Positions 13,132 through 25,384 of a stretch of 64,000 nt of DNA are shown here, one piece after another (the stretch's first letter is position 1; the number at the start of each line of letters is the position of its first letter). This DNA is from Begonia masoniana (Eukaryota > Streptophyta > Magnoliopsida > Cucurbitales > Begoniaceae). The stretch is from positions 24,831,432-24,895,431 of the forward strand of contig CM039509.1 of assembly GCA_022432975.1 (NCBI GenBank). Direction: 5' to 3'. A model generated the notes under the pieces. That model was not told the DNA's origin. It searched no databases and saw only the letters and a list, made by a program, of their open reading frames with translations. The position numbers were made by a program, and so were the translations under genes.

Positions 13132-13170
13132 TTCCATGCACCTTAATTAAAATTTTGTCCTTAAAATTTG

Positions 13171-14214
13171 ATTACACAAACAGTTCAGGATACTTAGACA
13201 TCATATCCTGCTGTCGCTTCCAAGTAGCCTCTTCCACGTTGTGGTTCCATCATAGGACTTAGACTAGCGGAATCTCTTTATTGCACAATACCTTGATGGA
13301 AGATTCTAGAATTCGCACTGGCCTCTCTTCATAAGTCAGTGTAGGTTGTACCTCGATCTCCCTTGCTTCCACGACATGCGACGGATCACGTAAACACTTT
13401 CTGAGCATAGACACGTGAAACACGTTGTGGATGCCTTCCATTGATGCCAGAAGCTGCAGTAGATACGCCATCTTCCCGATCTTTTTCAAAATAGGGAAGG
13501 GTCCCACATATCGAGGGCTTAACTTGCTCTTTCTTCTGAATCGCATAACACCCTTGAACGGAGAAATCTTCAAATAAACTTATTCACTCTCATTGAACTC
13601 CAATTTCCTCCGTCTGGTGTCAGTATAACTTTTTTGGCGGCTCTGCGCTATCTCAATACGCTGCCTGATAACGGCGATTTTCTCCGCCGTTTGTTTTAGA
13701 ATGTCTGGACCGATCATGCTAGCTTTGCCAACTTCATCCCAATATAGCGGAGACCTACATTTTCGACCATACAGTGCTTTGTACGGAGCCATGCCAATCG
13801 TAGCCTGGAAGCTATTGTTGTATGAGAACTCAATCAATGGTAAATATCGACTCCACGAGCCCTGAAACTCCAACGCGCACGCTCTAAGTATGTCCTCCAA
13901 AATCTGATTTGTTCTCTCTGTCTGTCCATCAGTCTGAGGATGAAATGCCGTGCTGAAATTTAGCTGAGTTCCCATAGCTTTGTGCAGACTCTTCAAGAAC
14001 TTCGAAGTAAACCTTGGATCTCGGTCTGAGACTATCGAAACTGGCACTCCATGTAGTCTAACAATTTCCTGCACATAAAGTTTGGCGAGCTGATCCATGG
14101 AATATGTCATCTTTACTGATAGAAAATGGGCCGACTTAGTCAAACGGTCCACAATCACCCAGATGCTATCATGTCCTTTCGTTGTCCTCGGGAGTCCCAC
14201 TATAAAATCCATGG
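13171..14214 (-). pseudogene. Element D integrase core, C-terminus and chromodomain
   Basis: From 14212 the frame reads [27 protein letters not shown] and [13 protein letters not shown], the three blocks carrying the D-D-35-E catalytic residues of a retroviral-type integrase. It stops after LEFNESE (a TAA where the family has an ordinary codon). It then continues in frame as [22 protein letters not shown] and the chromodomain-like tail, with another stop after NKEIPLV near 13259. The N-terminal part of integrase continues at 17059 on the far side of solo LTR E. Not functional. Confidence 0.85.
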
Positions 14215-14219
14215 ATATC

Positions 14220-17053
14220 TGTAATGACCCCAGTTGGAGTCGCCACGTAGTTCATAACTTAACCTCTTAATTACATATTTACCCTGATCTCTTTAGATCT
14301 TTCACCCTTCGACCACTTTACACTAAGATCCCCTTTGTATTATTATTATTATTATTTTTTACCTTTCCTCAACAGAACTTAAGGACTTTAACATGACAGA
14401 CAGAAACTAGATTCATCGAACTTGACTTCCACTTAAAACTAACAACATATTCGTTCACAGAGTCGAGCGACCATACGCAGTCATCAGCTCTATAACTAAT
14501 TTGGGCAGGAAAGAAATGCCCCCAGATTATACGACATTATTTTGCTCGGGTTTGCATGGGTTTGCATGCATCGGCTAACAGAGTGTATCTCTTCCGATTT
14601 GTCACGTGTACTCTGCATAACTCAATTATCGTTGCCCAATAGAAGACATCTTCCGGTGGGCACGTGCATCTCTCGTGACTCATTAAACATCACTCGGTCA
14701 CTAACGACAACAACATCTATGTCATCCGGTAATTGAAATACACTACATCTACCGATCGCTAGGCGACAAAACGACACTTACATCATCCGGTATTTGAAAT
14801 ACACAACATCTGTCGATCACTAGGTGACAAAACGGTTCGTACATCGCCCGACATTAGAAATACACTACATCGCCCGATCACTAGACGACAAAACAACACT
14901 TACATCATCCGGTATTTGAAATACACAACATCTGCCAATCACTAGACGACAAAAATGACACTTACATCATCCGGTATTTGAAATACACAACATCTGCCGA
15001 TCACTAGACGACAAAAACGACACTTACATCATCCGGTACTTTAAATACACAACATCTGCCGATCACTAGACGACAAAACGATTCGTACATCGCCCGACAT
15101 TAGAAATACACTACATTGCCCGATCACTAGACGACAAAACAACACTTACATCATCCGGTATTTGAAACACACAACATCTACCGATAGACATGTGCAATCA
15201 ACGTGTTCTTTTAAGACATCTTCCAATAGAGAACATTTATCGGTGGATGCAAGCTCCTACACCTTCCGACAGAGAACATCTATCGGTGGATGCAAGCTCC
15301 TAAACCTTCCGACATAGAACATCTATCGGTGGATGCATATTCCTAACATCTTCCGATAGAGTACAGCTATCGGTGAACATAAATATACACAGACTTCTAA
15401 CTTCATTGACTCATCACTCTTATAATGAAAATCAGAGACTCATCTAGAAATCTTGTAGCGGAAGACTTAGTTAAAATAACTCCTTCTATATCCTTATAAA
15501 CATTCTCAGACTCAGTAATTAAACAAGACAATTTCTAAAGCTCAATGTTTTAAAATAATCTCATCCTACTTAGACTTCCGTATTCATAATCATCACTAAA
15601 ATCATAAGAGCATTAACCAGGGGCGTCTTGTTCGCCATCCAGCCACAGAATTGCTCCCTGAACACCTTCCAGCAACCAAACTTAGACATCTTCATTAACT
15701 TTGGAATCCTCACCTGATATTTTGTCACCTACATCATAAGGTTTAAACTATAAGCCTAATGCTTAGTAAGGAATGCAATACTAACATGTATTCGTGAATG
15801 CATAGTTGCAAGAAAATCATGATCATGTTCCTTTCATGCTCTTTTCTTGTTCTTATTCGTGTTCTTGTTCATCACTTTCATCATATGGATTAAGGGAGGA
15901 TTTGTTCCGTAAAGGGGGGATGACAGTGCGAGTGTACATAGTCCCTTTCAGGCCGTATTCATGGTCCTTCTCTTTGGACAGTGACATACGCCAAACCGCC
16001 CCCAACCCTCACTTAATCCGGTTGCATAAGTTTCATATTCATTCTCATATCTTGTTCATGGGGAAAAACATACTCATAAATCATTTTCATATGCTTGAGA
16101 AGTAAATCATGATGCATGACATGAATGTTCTTAAATCATCAGACTATGGAAAATACCATACTAGACAGTTAACTTCATAGACTCTATCAGAACATCACAT
16201 AACATAGTTCTCAAACATCCGTAAATCATCTAAGTACAAACCATCTTACTAACTTGAAATAAACATCAAACACATAACTAATTTAGTACCCTTAAGATGT
16301 AGGGCCCTAATGGCCGGAAATCTTAATACATTCACTTACCTGGCTTCCTTAGCAAATTCGTGCACTACACCTCAAACTTCTTCACCTGATATCATTTCAC
16401 ATTTCAGAGTTAATATAAATCCTAAATATTCTGAAATCAAAGCTAGAAAACATTAACTAAATATCATCCTAGAACCTATCGTACATATATTTCCATGTTC
16501 CTTCAGCCGAGCACCTTGTGTGCGTAGATCGAATTTTCTGAACTTAGAAATACCAGATTCAACCTATTAACTAATCGTATTCGGCTATCTAAATATCCAG
16601 AGTCGAATCGGAAATGCCATTACCAAACTCAGATTAACAAATGTTACTATATTATTCTGCCATTGAAGAACCTGGACTACAAGCTTTGCTGAAAAACAGA
16701 ACTCTAAACAAAGAACCAACACCTACATTGTCAATGTCTTACCTGAAGCGTGATTTGATGGAGTGGAGACTAGAAAAACCGATCGTCGATGAGGGAGTCT
16801 CCGGCAGAGAGATGGAGAGCTCGGGAGGTTGAGGAATCGCAGAGGAAATGTCGGCTAGAGTGGGGTTTAAGTGAGATTTAAGGTTTCCATTTTCTTTTTA
16901 TACTAAATAAAATCCCTCTTAATTACGGTTCTACCACCACACAAATAGAAAGCAAATAAGCTTAGGCATTACAATTTAAATTAAAGATCAACAATAAAGG
17001 TGACAGTTAATTCCGTTAAAAGAATCACCTAGCCGAAATTGTCGGGTGTTACA
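14220..17053 (-). mobile_element. Solo Tekay-type LTR E inside the D integrase
   Basis: Minus-strand LTR of 2834 bp (minus strand starts TGTAACACCCG, ends GGGGTCATTACA), flanked by ATATC at 14215-14219 and 17054-17058. D reads continuously across the site once it is removed. Leader cassette (minus): donor GTAAGT at 16339-16334, a 46-base exon-like block 16385-16340, second acceptor ATGTAG at about 15730. The 46-base length and the sequence match element B more than the others. A minisatellite of about 100-bp units built on ATCATCCGGTATTTGAAA and GATCACTAGACGAC fills 14720-15200. Confidence 0.9.
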
Positions 17054-17058
17054 ATATC

Positions 17059-19400
17059 TGTTCCCATTTCCACTCTGGAATCGGCAGTGGCTGCAATGTT
17101 CCGGCTGGCCTTTGGTGTTCTGCCTTAACCTATTGGCAAATTAAACAGGTTTCCACATACTTGGCGACCTCACTCTTCATGTTCGGCCACCAGAAGTGCT
17201 GTTTCAAATCTCTATACATTTTTGTGCTTCCTGGATGTACAGAGTATGCCGAAGAATGCACCTCAGTCAAAATTTCCTTCTTTAACCCCTCGTCGTTAGG
17301 CACGTACCACTTGTGCCTAAATTTTAAAATACCATCATCCGACAAGTTGAAATTAGATGAGTCCTCGGATGTCACAATCAATTGATACTTCTCACATTCT
17401 GAGTCTTTTTGTTGAGCTCCTCGGATTTTGTCCAAAATCGTCGGCCTTAGCGAAATATTTGCAAGTATGGTGGACAACTCCGAGACAATCTCCATATTAT
17501 GCTTCACAATCTCGGACCTCAACATCACCGACTTCGTTGCAAGCAAAGGCTGACTCGCAGTCGGCATCCTACTCAAAGCATCTGCGACTTTATTTGCTTT
17601 TCCTGGGTGGTACTTGATTTCGAAATCATAATCTTTAATAAATTCCAGCCACTTTCGCTGTCGCATATTATGCTCTTTCTGCGTAAACAAATACCTCAGG
17701 CTCTTTTCGTCTGAAAATATCTCGCACTGCTGCCCATATAAATAATGTCTCCATATCTTTAGTGCGAAGACAACTGCTGCTACTTCTAGGTCATGTGTTG
17801 GACAGTTCTGCTCGTACGGCTTCAACTGCCGAGAAGCATACGCAATAACCCTTTCTTCCTGCATAAGTACGCATCCGAGTCCAACTCCAGACGCATCACA
17901 ATATATGCTGAACTTGTCACCTTCAACAGGCAGTGACAACACTGGAGCTGTAGTCAATTTCTGCTTTAACTCCATAAAACTCTTGTCACATGCAGTCGAC
18001 CACATAAGTTTCTCATTCTTCCGGGTCAAGCGTGAGAGGGGAACAATAATCTTCGAAAACCCCTCGATGAACTTCCGATAATATCCAGCCAACCCAAGAA
18101 ATTCACGTACTTCTCGCACATTCATAGGTTGTGGCCATTCTTTAACAGCTTGTATCTTGCTCGGCTCCACAGAAACTCCTTCATGCAATAGAATATGGCC
18201 AAGAAAACTGACTTTGTCTAGCCAAAAATCGCATTTGGAGAACTTTTGATAAAGCCAGTGTTGACTCAAAATTCTCAAAACAATCCGTAGATGCTCCTCG
18301 TGTTCTTCCTTCATCTTAGAATAGACCAAGATGTCGTTGATGAAAACAACAACAAATTTGTCCAAATACTCCTTGAAAACGCGGTTCATCAAATCCATAA
18401 ACGCTGCAGGGGCATTAGTAAGTCCAAAATACATAACAAGGAACTCATAATGCCCATACCTCGTCTGGAACGCCGTTTTCAGAATATCTTTCCTCCGGAC
18501 CTTCAACTGATAATAACCCGAGCGTAGGTCAATCCTCGAAAATACTCGGGCAACTTGCAGTTGGTCAAATAAATCATCTATTCAGGGCAGTGGATACTTA
18601 TTCTTCACTGTCAGCTTATTCAGCTCTCTGTAATCCACACACATCTGGAGAGTCCCGTCCTTCTTCTTAACGAACAGAACGGACGCACTCCAAGGAGAAA
18701 AACTGGGTCTAATGAAACCTTTATCCAACAACTCCTCAAGCTGAGTTTTCAACTCTCTCAATTCGGCAGGCACCAATCTGTATGGATTTTTAGACACAGG
18801 CGCGGAGCTTGGATAAACATCAATCGTAAACTCGATCTCCCTGTCCGGCGGTAATCTGGGAAGATCATCAAGAAAAATCCCTACAAACTCACTAACAATT
18901 GGGATGTCGCTTGGCGTTACCCCATTGAGCAATCGAGTGTCGACTACTGTGGCCAGATAAACCAAGCATTCACCTCTAAACTGCTCGTTGACCTTCATGG
19001 AATAGGAAGTAGGCGACCCACTCAACCTATTGATGGCCTGATAAGCAAACTCAGCTCTATCCGGGGGCCGAAAAGTCACTATCTCGAATCAACAGTCGAT
19101 TGTGGCAAAGTGGCGTGACAGCCAGTCCATGCCTAATATAAGATCATACCGCTCTATGCCCATAACTATCAGACGAGCATAAAGGGTTTTATTCCCCACT
19201 GAGACAACATTGCCCTGGAGAATACGATCAGACTGCATATACGCTCCTGAAAGCAGCATCACTCTATACTCAAACTCTGCTAACTCAGACACCAACTCCA
19301 ATCTAGTCATGCAAGCAGTTGAAATGAAGGAGTGCGTAGCTCCCGTGTCTCTCAATGAAAATATAGCTACGCCCATAATCAAAATAGTACCTTCTATCAC
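17059..19400 (-). pseudogene. Element D protease, RT, RNase H and integrase zinc domain
   Basis: Read from 19400 down. The aspartic protease (MIEGTILIMG, active site DTGATHSF) is followed by RT with [19 protein letters not shown]. The next open segment (18506-17130) carries the RT catalytic box as FINDILVYS, where the family has FIDD: one of the two catalytic aspartates is replaced by Asn. RNase H ([13 protein letters not shown]) and the integrase HHCC zinc finger follow ([11 protein letters not shown] to CLICQ). There is a frame break between 18582 and 18506, and a TAG directly after CLICQ where relatives have Gln. Integrase resumes at 14214. Confidence 0.9.
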
Positions 19401-19800
19401 GGAAGACTGAGCCTCATCGTCGACATCACCAGGCTTGATAAAGGCAACGGCATGACTCTCCTCTGATCTCTGCCCTGCTTCGGGTAATCTTTAACGAAGT
19501 GGCCAACTTCACCACACCTATAACACTTATTAGTGCCCACTCGGCACTCGGCACTCGCCACTATGCTCCCTCTAACACTTGGAGCACCATGGCATCTGAG
19601 GAGCCACTTGCATTTGTTTTCCCTTCTCCCGATCATTACCTCCTTCAGAAGGCCTCTTTACGACTCTTTGTTGTTGCTGGGGTTGTTGTACTCTAGGCTG
19701 CCAACCTTGATTCCGTGGTTGAGGATGAAGCTCACAGAAGAAGCCCTTATCTGGTTCCCTTGACTTAACACAAGTCGCCCAGGTAGCCTCGAAGTCCAGA
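19397..19800 (-). pseudogene. Element D gag 3' part (nucleocapsid)
   Basis: Carries the zinc knuckle CYRCGEVGHFVKDY, in which the last Cys of the CCHC motif has become Tyr. The basic Gln-rich linker (QPQQQQRVVKRP) lies upstream. Gag continues on the far side of element B at 40580-41222; across the insertion the reading is ARALDFEATW, matching ARALDIEAAR of element A. The junction with protease overlaps in the same region (GAGGCTCAGTCT), with a sense CAG codon at the position where element A has TAG. Confidence 0.8.
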
Positions 19801-19805
19801 GCTCT

Positions 19806-22267
19806 TGTAACACCCGAGTTACGACTAGGTAATTTTCCTAACTGTATTAACGGTCATGAACATTTAATCTTTGCGGTTTAGAATTTTAAGACAAGTATAA
19901 TTAATTACATGTGGGTTTAAACTAGGTCGAGTGGCAAAGTTGTAATAATAGAGGGCTTAGACCGATATTTAAAGGAAGTGGAAATGATTTAAACCTCATT
20001 AACTCACTGTAGCCGACATCCTCCATTCTCGGCGATTCCTTCTCTCGCAAGCTCTCTCTCTGCCTGCCTGTAATCCTTCCTTCGACGACCAGTTCCCTTG
20101 CTATTTCTCGGTTACCTTACGCCCGAGGTATGAGTTAGACAATGTAGTTATCAGTTAATCGTTTAACTCTGTTTTCAGCTTGAACCCGTAACTCCAATCC
20201 TTAAACAACAGGGTAATAATATAGTTCATTGTTAATCTGAGAGTGGTAATGTCATTCCGAATCAGTTTTGGACATTTAAAAACAATCAACCCTGAGTAAC
20301 CGATAGTCGAATTTGTCTATTTCAGTTCTTGGATTTCAGATTTTGCACAGAGCGTTAGACTAAGGATTCAGGATGGCTTTATCTATTAGACCCTAAGATG
20401 ACTTGAGGTTAGAACTTATAGGACTTTGTTTTAACTACTGCAATGTGAATGTTTTAGGTGAAAAAGTTTGAACAGAAAGAGCTCAAAGTGCTAAGGAGAC
20501 CAGGTAAGTGAATGTATAGGTTTCTCGGTCATTAGGACCCTACATCAAAGGATGCTAGGTAGAGATTTCTATGATGTTTAGAAGTTCCCCTTATGTTACT
20601 GTCTAATGTTTAAGCTGATGATTAGCTCAATAGTAAGGTCTCATATTGAATAGTGTTCTATTCTGTAGCTTGATGATTTAAGAATTTCCATGTTCATGCA
20701 TTATTAATGTTTTATGCACATGAAAACGTTTTGAAAGCATGTTTTCTCATGAACAAGATAAGGTGATAAAAATCCCTACAACGCGGTTGAGTGAGGGTTG
20801 GGGGTGGTTCGGCGTATGTCACAGTCCAGAGAAGGACATATGAATACGACCCGTAGTAGGGACCATGATCAAACTCACTGTCGAACCCCCTTTACCGGTA
20901 CAAATCCTCTCTCATCCCACGCAATATGAACAATGATATGAATAACGAATATGGTTCAGCGATATGGACTATGATACGAACGATGAATGTGTTTCAGCGA
21001 TGTGAACTATGTTATGAATGATGAATATGGAATAATGATTATGAACAAGAAAAGACTCATGACCACGTTTTTCTCTGAATTATGCATTCATGCATTCATG
21101 TTATTGTTGCATTCCTTACTAAGCATTAGGCTTATAGTTTAAACCTTTGATGTAGGTGACGAGTTTTCAGGTGAGGGATTCAAGTTAAATGAGGAAGTCT
21201 AAGTTTGGCTGCTGGAGAATGCTCAGTGTGACAGTGAAGGCTGGATTGGCGAATAAGTTCTCTGGTTTATGCTCTATGAACATTATTAATGATTTTAATA
21301 TGGAAGTATAAGTAGAATGAAGTTATTTCATAGTACTGGGATTTGAAATTATCTGGATGCTCACTGGAGAGAGGATGGTACAGTTTATTGAATATCTTTT
21401 GTTTAAGATTTCCGATATATGTACTCTGAGGGAATCATTGATTTCTGTTTACAGAAATGTTAAGTCTAGAAAGTTTGAGACTTGTTCATGATTATGTCTA
21501 TTGGGAGATGTTGTTTAGTCCTACCGGTAGGAGTGGTGTGTTTTCTATCGGTAGATGCAGGGTGTTTTCTATCGGTAGCGGTAGTATGTTATCAGTCGGT
21601 AAATATAAAGGATTTCTTTTGCTATCGGTAGAAGTAGTGAGATTTCTGTCGGTAGATACAGTGTGTTTCTGTCGGGTGATGTAGGAGTGTTTTTCCCTGT
21701 CGTCTAGTCATCGGTAGATGTAGTTTATATATTTTTCCTGCTGACATCATCGGTAGATACAGTTTGTTTATCTTCCTGCTGACGTCATCGGCAGATGTAG
21801 TTTGTATACCTTCCTGCTGACGACATCGGCAGACGCGGTTTGATTATCTGCCGGCTGACGTCATCGGCAGATGAGGTTTGTATATCTGCCGACGAACGTT
21901 TAATGAATTGTGTGGGATGCACGTGACTGTCGGTTGATGTGAGAACTTACATCTACCGATGGGTGATTAATGAATCACGTGAAATGCACGGGATAACCGG
22001 AAGATGTAGCTTTGGTTTATCGGTAGATGTGAGCCCTCTCCTGCCTTGTCGTTTAGTGATCGGCAGATGAGAGTGAAGTTTTGTCGTTGAGTTCGGCAGA
22101 TGCTTTTTAAAATCCCCCAGCCAAATGTCTTATTTCATTGTCCATGTCCTAAATGTGACTACAGAATTAGTATTTCCGCTGCTTAGTAAAAAAAAAAAAA
22201 TATATAAAAGAGTGAAAGGAGTGAGTAAAGTCATGAATTACGTGGCGATCCTTCCCGGGTCGTTACA
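19806..22267 (+). repeat. 5' LTR of element B
   Basis: TGTAACACCC to GGGTCGTTACA, 2462 bp. TATA-like TATTTAAA at 19966-19973 with pyrimidine-rich DNA downstream (20035-20065). Leader cassette: donor GTATGA at 20128, acceptor TTTTAG ending 20457, a 46-base block 20458-20503, donor GTAAGT at 20504, acceptor ATGTAG ending 21155. From about 21515 to 22110 there is an irregular minisatellite built on ATCGGTAGATG / ATCGGCAGATG units. Confidence 0.92.
21515..22110 (+). repeat. CGGTAGATG minisatellite in the B LTR
   Basis: About 15-20 degenerate units with core TCGGTAGATG or TCGGCAGATG spaced 20-45 bases apart, some inverted (CATCTACCGAT). The same tract appears in the 3' LTR (37140-37522 and 40207-40410), and a related, reverse-oriented tract in solo LTR E. 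Confidence 0.75.
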
Positions 22268-22271
22268 ATAA

Positions 22272-22283
22272 TGGTATCAAAGC
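22272..22283 (+). other. Primer binding site of element B
   Basis: TGGTATCAAAGC, four bases after the LTR end. One change (G to A) from the perfect initiator tRNA-Met complement found in A, F2, J and L. Confidence 0.85.
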
Positions 22284-22431
22284 AAAACCACGTTCTAAAA
22301 CCGATTCTGCAGACTGCCTCCCGGCACTGACCTGTCACTTGAGTACTCTCCAGCAACTGTAAGTATTTATGATTTTAGTAAATGTCACTAAGTTAAGATG
22401 TATCTATAACTATGTGTTTAGGAACCCCAAT

Positions 22432-23802
22432 ATGGTTAGAGGTCAGCAGAGAGAGACCAATGAGGATAGCAATACCATTGCTCAGTTGACAGAGTTGGTC
22501 ATGCGCCAATCTCACCAGATCGAACAACTGATGACTGCCAAGGAGGAACAAAGCAACTCCAGTAATAATGCAACTCATGATCATGGGGGTGAGCGTTTTC
22601 ACCGGCTTCGACCCCCGGTGTTTAATGGACAGGTTTCAGATCCTATCTATGCTGAGGAGTGGGTTCGAAAGATCGAAGACATGTTTAAGTATGCGAAGGT
22701 TGATGAAGGAGATATGGTCACGTACGCTGTCTTTCATTTGAAATTGGGTGCAAGGCATTGGTGGGATTCAATCCAGAACACCGCTAATGCCGGAGCTATG
22801 ACTTGGGAGACGTTCAAGATCGCTTTCTTTGACAAGTACTTCAATAAGACTGCTCGGGCCAATAAGAAGAAGGATGGTTCTTTGAGGATGTGCATAGATT
22901 ACAGAGAATTGAACAAACTGACGATTAAGAACAAGTACCCCTTGCCCCGGATTGATGATTTGTTTGACCAACTGCAAGGAGCAAAGGTGTTTTCAAAAGT
23001 AGATTTACGTTCGGGGTATTACCAACTGAAGGTTAAGGAAAGTGACATACCTAAGACAGCTTTTAGGACCCGTTATGGACATTATGAATTCCTGGTGATG
23101 TCGTTTGGGTTGACCAACGCACCTGCAGCCTTCATGGACTTAATGAATCGAGTGTTTCGTGAGTATTTGGACAAATTTGTAATTGTGTTTATAGATGATA
23201 TTCTTATATACTCGCAGACAAAAGCTGACCATGCAGAACACTTAAGGATAGTTTTGACAGCCCTGAAACAACATCAACTGTATGCCAAGCTATCTAAATG
23301 TGAATTCTGGTTGAGTAAGGTCAACTTTTTAGGCCATGTCATTTCTGCCGAAGGTATATCAGTAGACCCAACCAAGATTCAGGCTGTTAAGGACTGGCCA
23401 CAGCCAAGGAATGTCAGTGAAGTCCGTAGTTTTCTTGGCTTGGCAGGTTATTATAGGAAGTTTATTAAAGGATTTTCTATGATAGCTAAGCCTTTATCTA
23501 GTTTGACAAAGAAGGACACCAAATACTCTTGGACCAAAGCTTGTGAAGATGGCTTCCTGACACTTAAACTAAAGTTAACGACAGCTCCACTATTGACCCT
23601 CCCAACTGAAGAAGGGAAGTTTAGTGTTTATTGTGATGCGTCCAAAGTCGGACTAAGGTGTGTTTTGATGCAAGAAGGCAAAGTTATAGCGTATGCCTCT
23701 AGGCAGCTAAAAAGTTACGAGCAGAACTACCCCACTCACGATTTGGAATTAGCCGCAGTTGTATTTGCGCTAAAGATTTGGAGACACTATTTGTATGGAT
23801 GA
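22432..23802 (+). CDS. In-frame gag-reverse transcriptase fusion of element B (internal deletion)
   Basis: The start [12 protein letters not shown] matches the Gag starts of A (26551) and D (41222). It follows a short intron-like interval (22359-22421), so I prefer it to the in-frame Met at 22369. Codons 1-140 are Gag matrix/capsid ([21 protein letters not shown]). After [14 protein letters not shown] the frame passes straight into RT at [12 protein letters not shown], skipping the gag C-terminus, zinc knuckle, protease and RT N-terminus. The RT box FIDDILIYS and RNase H (CDASKVGL) are intact. A TGA ends it after HYLYG, where relatives have Gln; the same frame reaches NHK at 23824, where element A is inserted. 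The product would lack protease and nucleocapsid. Confidence 0.8.
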   Translation: MVRGQQRETNEDSNTIAQLTELVMRQSHQIEQLMTAKEEQSNSSNNATHDHGGERFHRLRPPVFNGQVSDPIYAEEWVRKIEDMFKYAKVDEGDMVTYAVFHLKLGARHWWDSIQNTANAGAMTWETFKIAFFDKYFNKTARANKKKDGSLRMCIDYRELNKLTIKNKYPLPRIDDLFDQLQGAKVFSKVDLRSGYYQLKVKESDIPKTAFRTRYGHYEFLVMSFGLTNAPAAFMDLMNRVFREYLDKFVIVFIDDILIYSQTKADHAEHLRIVLTALKQHQLYAKLSKCEFWLSKVNFLGHVISAEGISVDPTKIQAVKDWPQPRNVSEVRSFLGLAGYYRKFIKGFSMIAKPLSSLTKKDTKYSWTKACEDGFLTLKLKLTTAPLLTLPTEEGKFSVYCDASKVGLRCVLMQEGKVIAYASRQLKSYEQNYPTHDLELAAVVFALKIWRHYLYG

Positions 23803-24227
23803 CAGTGCGAAGTATTTTCTAACCATAAGTGTAATATCCGGTTTGTACGGACCTTTTATTATATTATTATTATTATTATTATTGGCATTTTTGTATCTAT
23901 GTCAAATCAGGTCCGTTTTACAAAAAGAAAGCGTCATTACGATTCTAACGAATAATAAGAATTTTAAGGAATTTACGGGAATTTTCAGAGATCAAACGCT
24001 ATATTCCGAGTAAATACACTTTTCGTAGCGTAAAAGACGTTCTCGTAAAAATAGGAAACGAGGTCCGAATCGCGAACGGACAGTCTTAATAGAGCCCTGG
24101 TAATGAATGGGAATCATTGGCAAAATATGGAGTTTTCGAGAATCCGAATCGTTGGACGATTAACGAAACGAACGACGAAATCAATATAAAAATCAAAGAA
24201 GGGCAAAACGGTAATTTGTAAAATCAA

Positions 24228-24237
24228 TTTTATAAAA
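24228..24237 (+). promoter_or_regulatory. TATA box of the A LTR
   Basis: TTTTATAAAA, followed within 15-70 bases by a pyrimidine patch (TTTCTCTCCCTCAC and TCTCTCTTTTC). A TATA box plus Y patch is the usual plant core promoter. It predicts a start near 24260. The same arrangement is visible at 37918 in C and just before 61060 in I1. Confidence 0.65.
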
Positions 24238-24404
24238 CATCACAAATTCTTTCTCTCCCTCACTTTCTCTCTTTTCTCCTCTGGCGTTCACGAACAGAGA
24301 GCATTCTCTCCCTCGCGGCCGCCGACGATCCTTCGACTTCCGACCTCCGTTCTCCTCCGTTTCTCCTCCGTTCCTCGTCATTTCTTCTCCTCTCGCTACC
24401 CTCG

Positions 24405-24761
24405 GTATGTAGCCCCAATCTCTGAGCGTTTATTTCGAGTTTTCGGTTCGATTTAGGGTTAGGGTTTCAATTAGGGTTTCGACGAAAAATGCGAATTAGG
24501 GTTCGTCATTAATAGGTTAGCATTGATTAAGTATATATCGAACGTATTGGACGTTATTGGACGAAGATAAACCAATTTGTAAAAAAGTATAAATTATAGA
24601 ATTTTCGGGTTTTCGAAAATAACTCGTAATATGGATTTCCAGATTTATCGAGCGTTGTGTCGTTGTTTAAAAGCTTCGATTTGTTAAATTACGGATTTTA
24701 TTAGTTTGGACATTTAATCGTTTAAATTGGGTTTAACGACAAATATCGTGTTTTACCTCAG
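24405..24761 (+). other. Candidate leader intron 1 in the A LTR
   Basis: Donor CTCG|GTATGT and acceptor TTTTACCTCAG, 357 bases. Telomere-box repeats (TTAGGGTTAGGGTTTC, 24453-24480) start about 50 bases after the donor. The 3' LTR has the same interval at 31637-31993. Predicted only; no transcript evidence is available here. Confidence 0.5.
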
Positions 24762-24806
24762 ACACGCGACTCCAGTGGACGAAGCTTGAGATCCAGCGCA
24801 CTCAAG
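24762..24806 (+). other. Candidate 45-base leader exon 2 in the A LTR
   Basis: The block runs from ACACGCG to CTCAAG and sits between a CAG acceptor and a GTAAGT donor. The equivalent block is 45 bases in C, G, I2 and K, 46 in B and E, 44-45 in D, 54 in F1 and F2, and 58 in J. The shared core is roughly GTGGACGNAGCTTG. Confidence 0.55.
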
Positions 24807-25384
24807 GTAAGTTCTCGTGACTTGCTTGACCGAAAGGTCTACACCATACCTCGTCGTCATATCAAGGATCCTTGAGGGTTCCTTGTTTTACGTTGTTTAG
24901 GTGGGGTAGCTAGGTTATGTTGTATTGTCTGGTTAATATGTATGTTGTTTGTTTACTTTCCGCTGATATGAACTGTTCATGCATCACGGTTTTCGAAAGT
25001 CATGAAAAGGAATTTCTGCACGTGTTTTTAAGAAAAGGAACGTATATCTGAAATGAAATCTGTAACGAAATCTGAATGAATAAACGTAATTTGTCTGTAT
25101 CTGGTCACGCGGGATGGGGCTCAGGCACGGCTGTGCGTGTTGCAAGCGTGTACCCCTCTCTAGGTGGAAAGGGTAGTCCAATCGCTGGATGGGCCCTCTC
25201 CGCTTAGTGGGTAGAGGTTTCGGTGACGATTCTGTCTGTCTGTGACGTAATGAATCTGTAATCTGTAATTCTGTATCTGTAATCTGAATCTGAGCATGAT
25301 TTCTGAATGGCATACGCACGCATGCATCTGCATTTACGTAGCTTACTGAGATTTCAATATCTCATATGTGTCTGTATGGTGTAG
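24807..25384 (+). other. Candidate leader intron 2 in the A LTR
   Basis: Donor AAG|GTAAGTTCTCGTGACTT and acceptor TATGGTGTAG|GTGA, 578 bases. The region holds the conserved TGTTCATGCATCACG block and a GAGATTTCAATATCTCAT palindrome just upstream of the acceptor. The same two splice-like borders occur in every reasonably complete Tekay-type LTR in the window. Confidence 0.5.

Noticed and set aside
24193..24381. 62-codon minus-strand frame found identically at 31425-31613
   Set aside because: Identical only because the two LTRs of A are near-identical; antisense to the pyrimidine patch.
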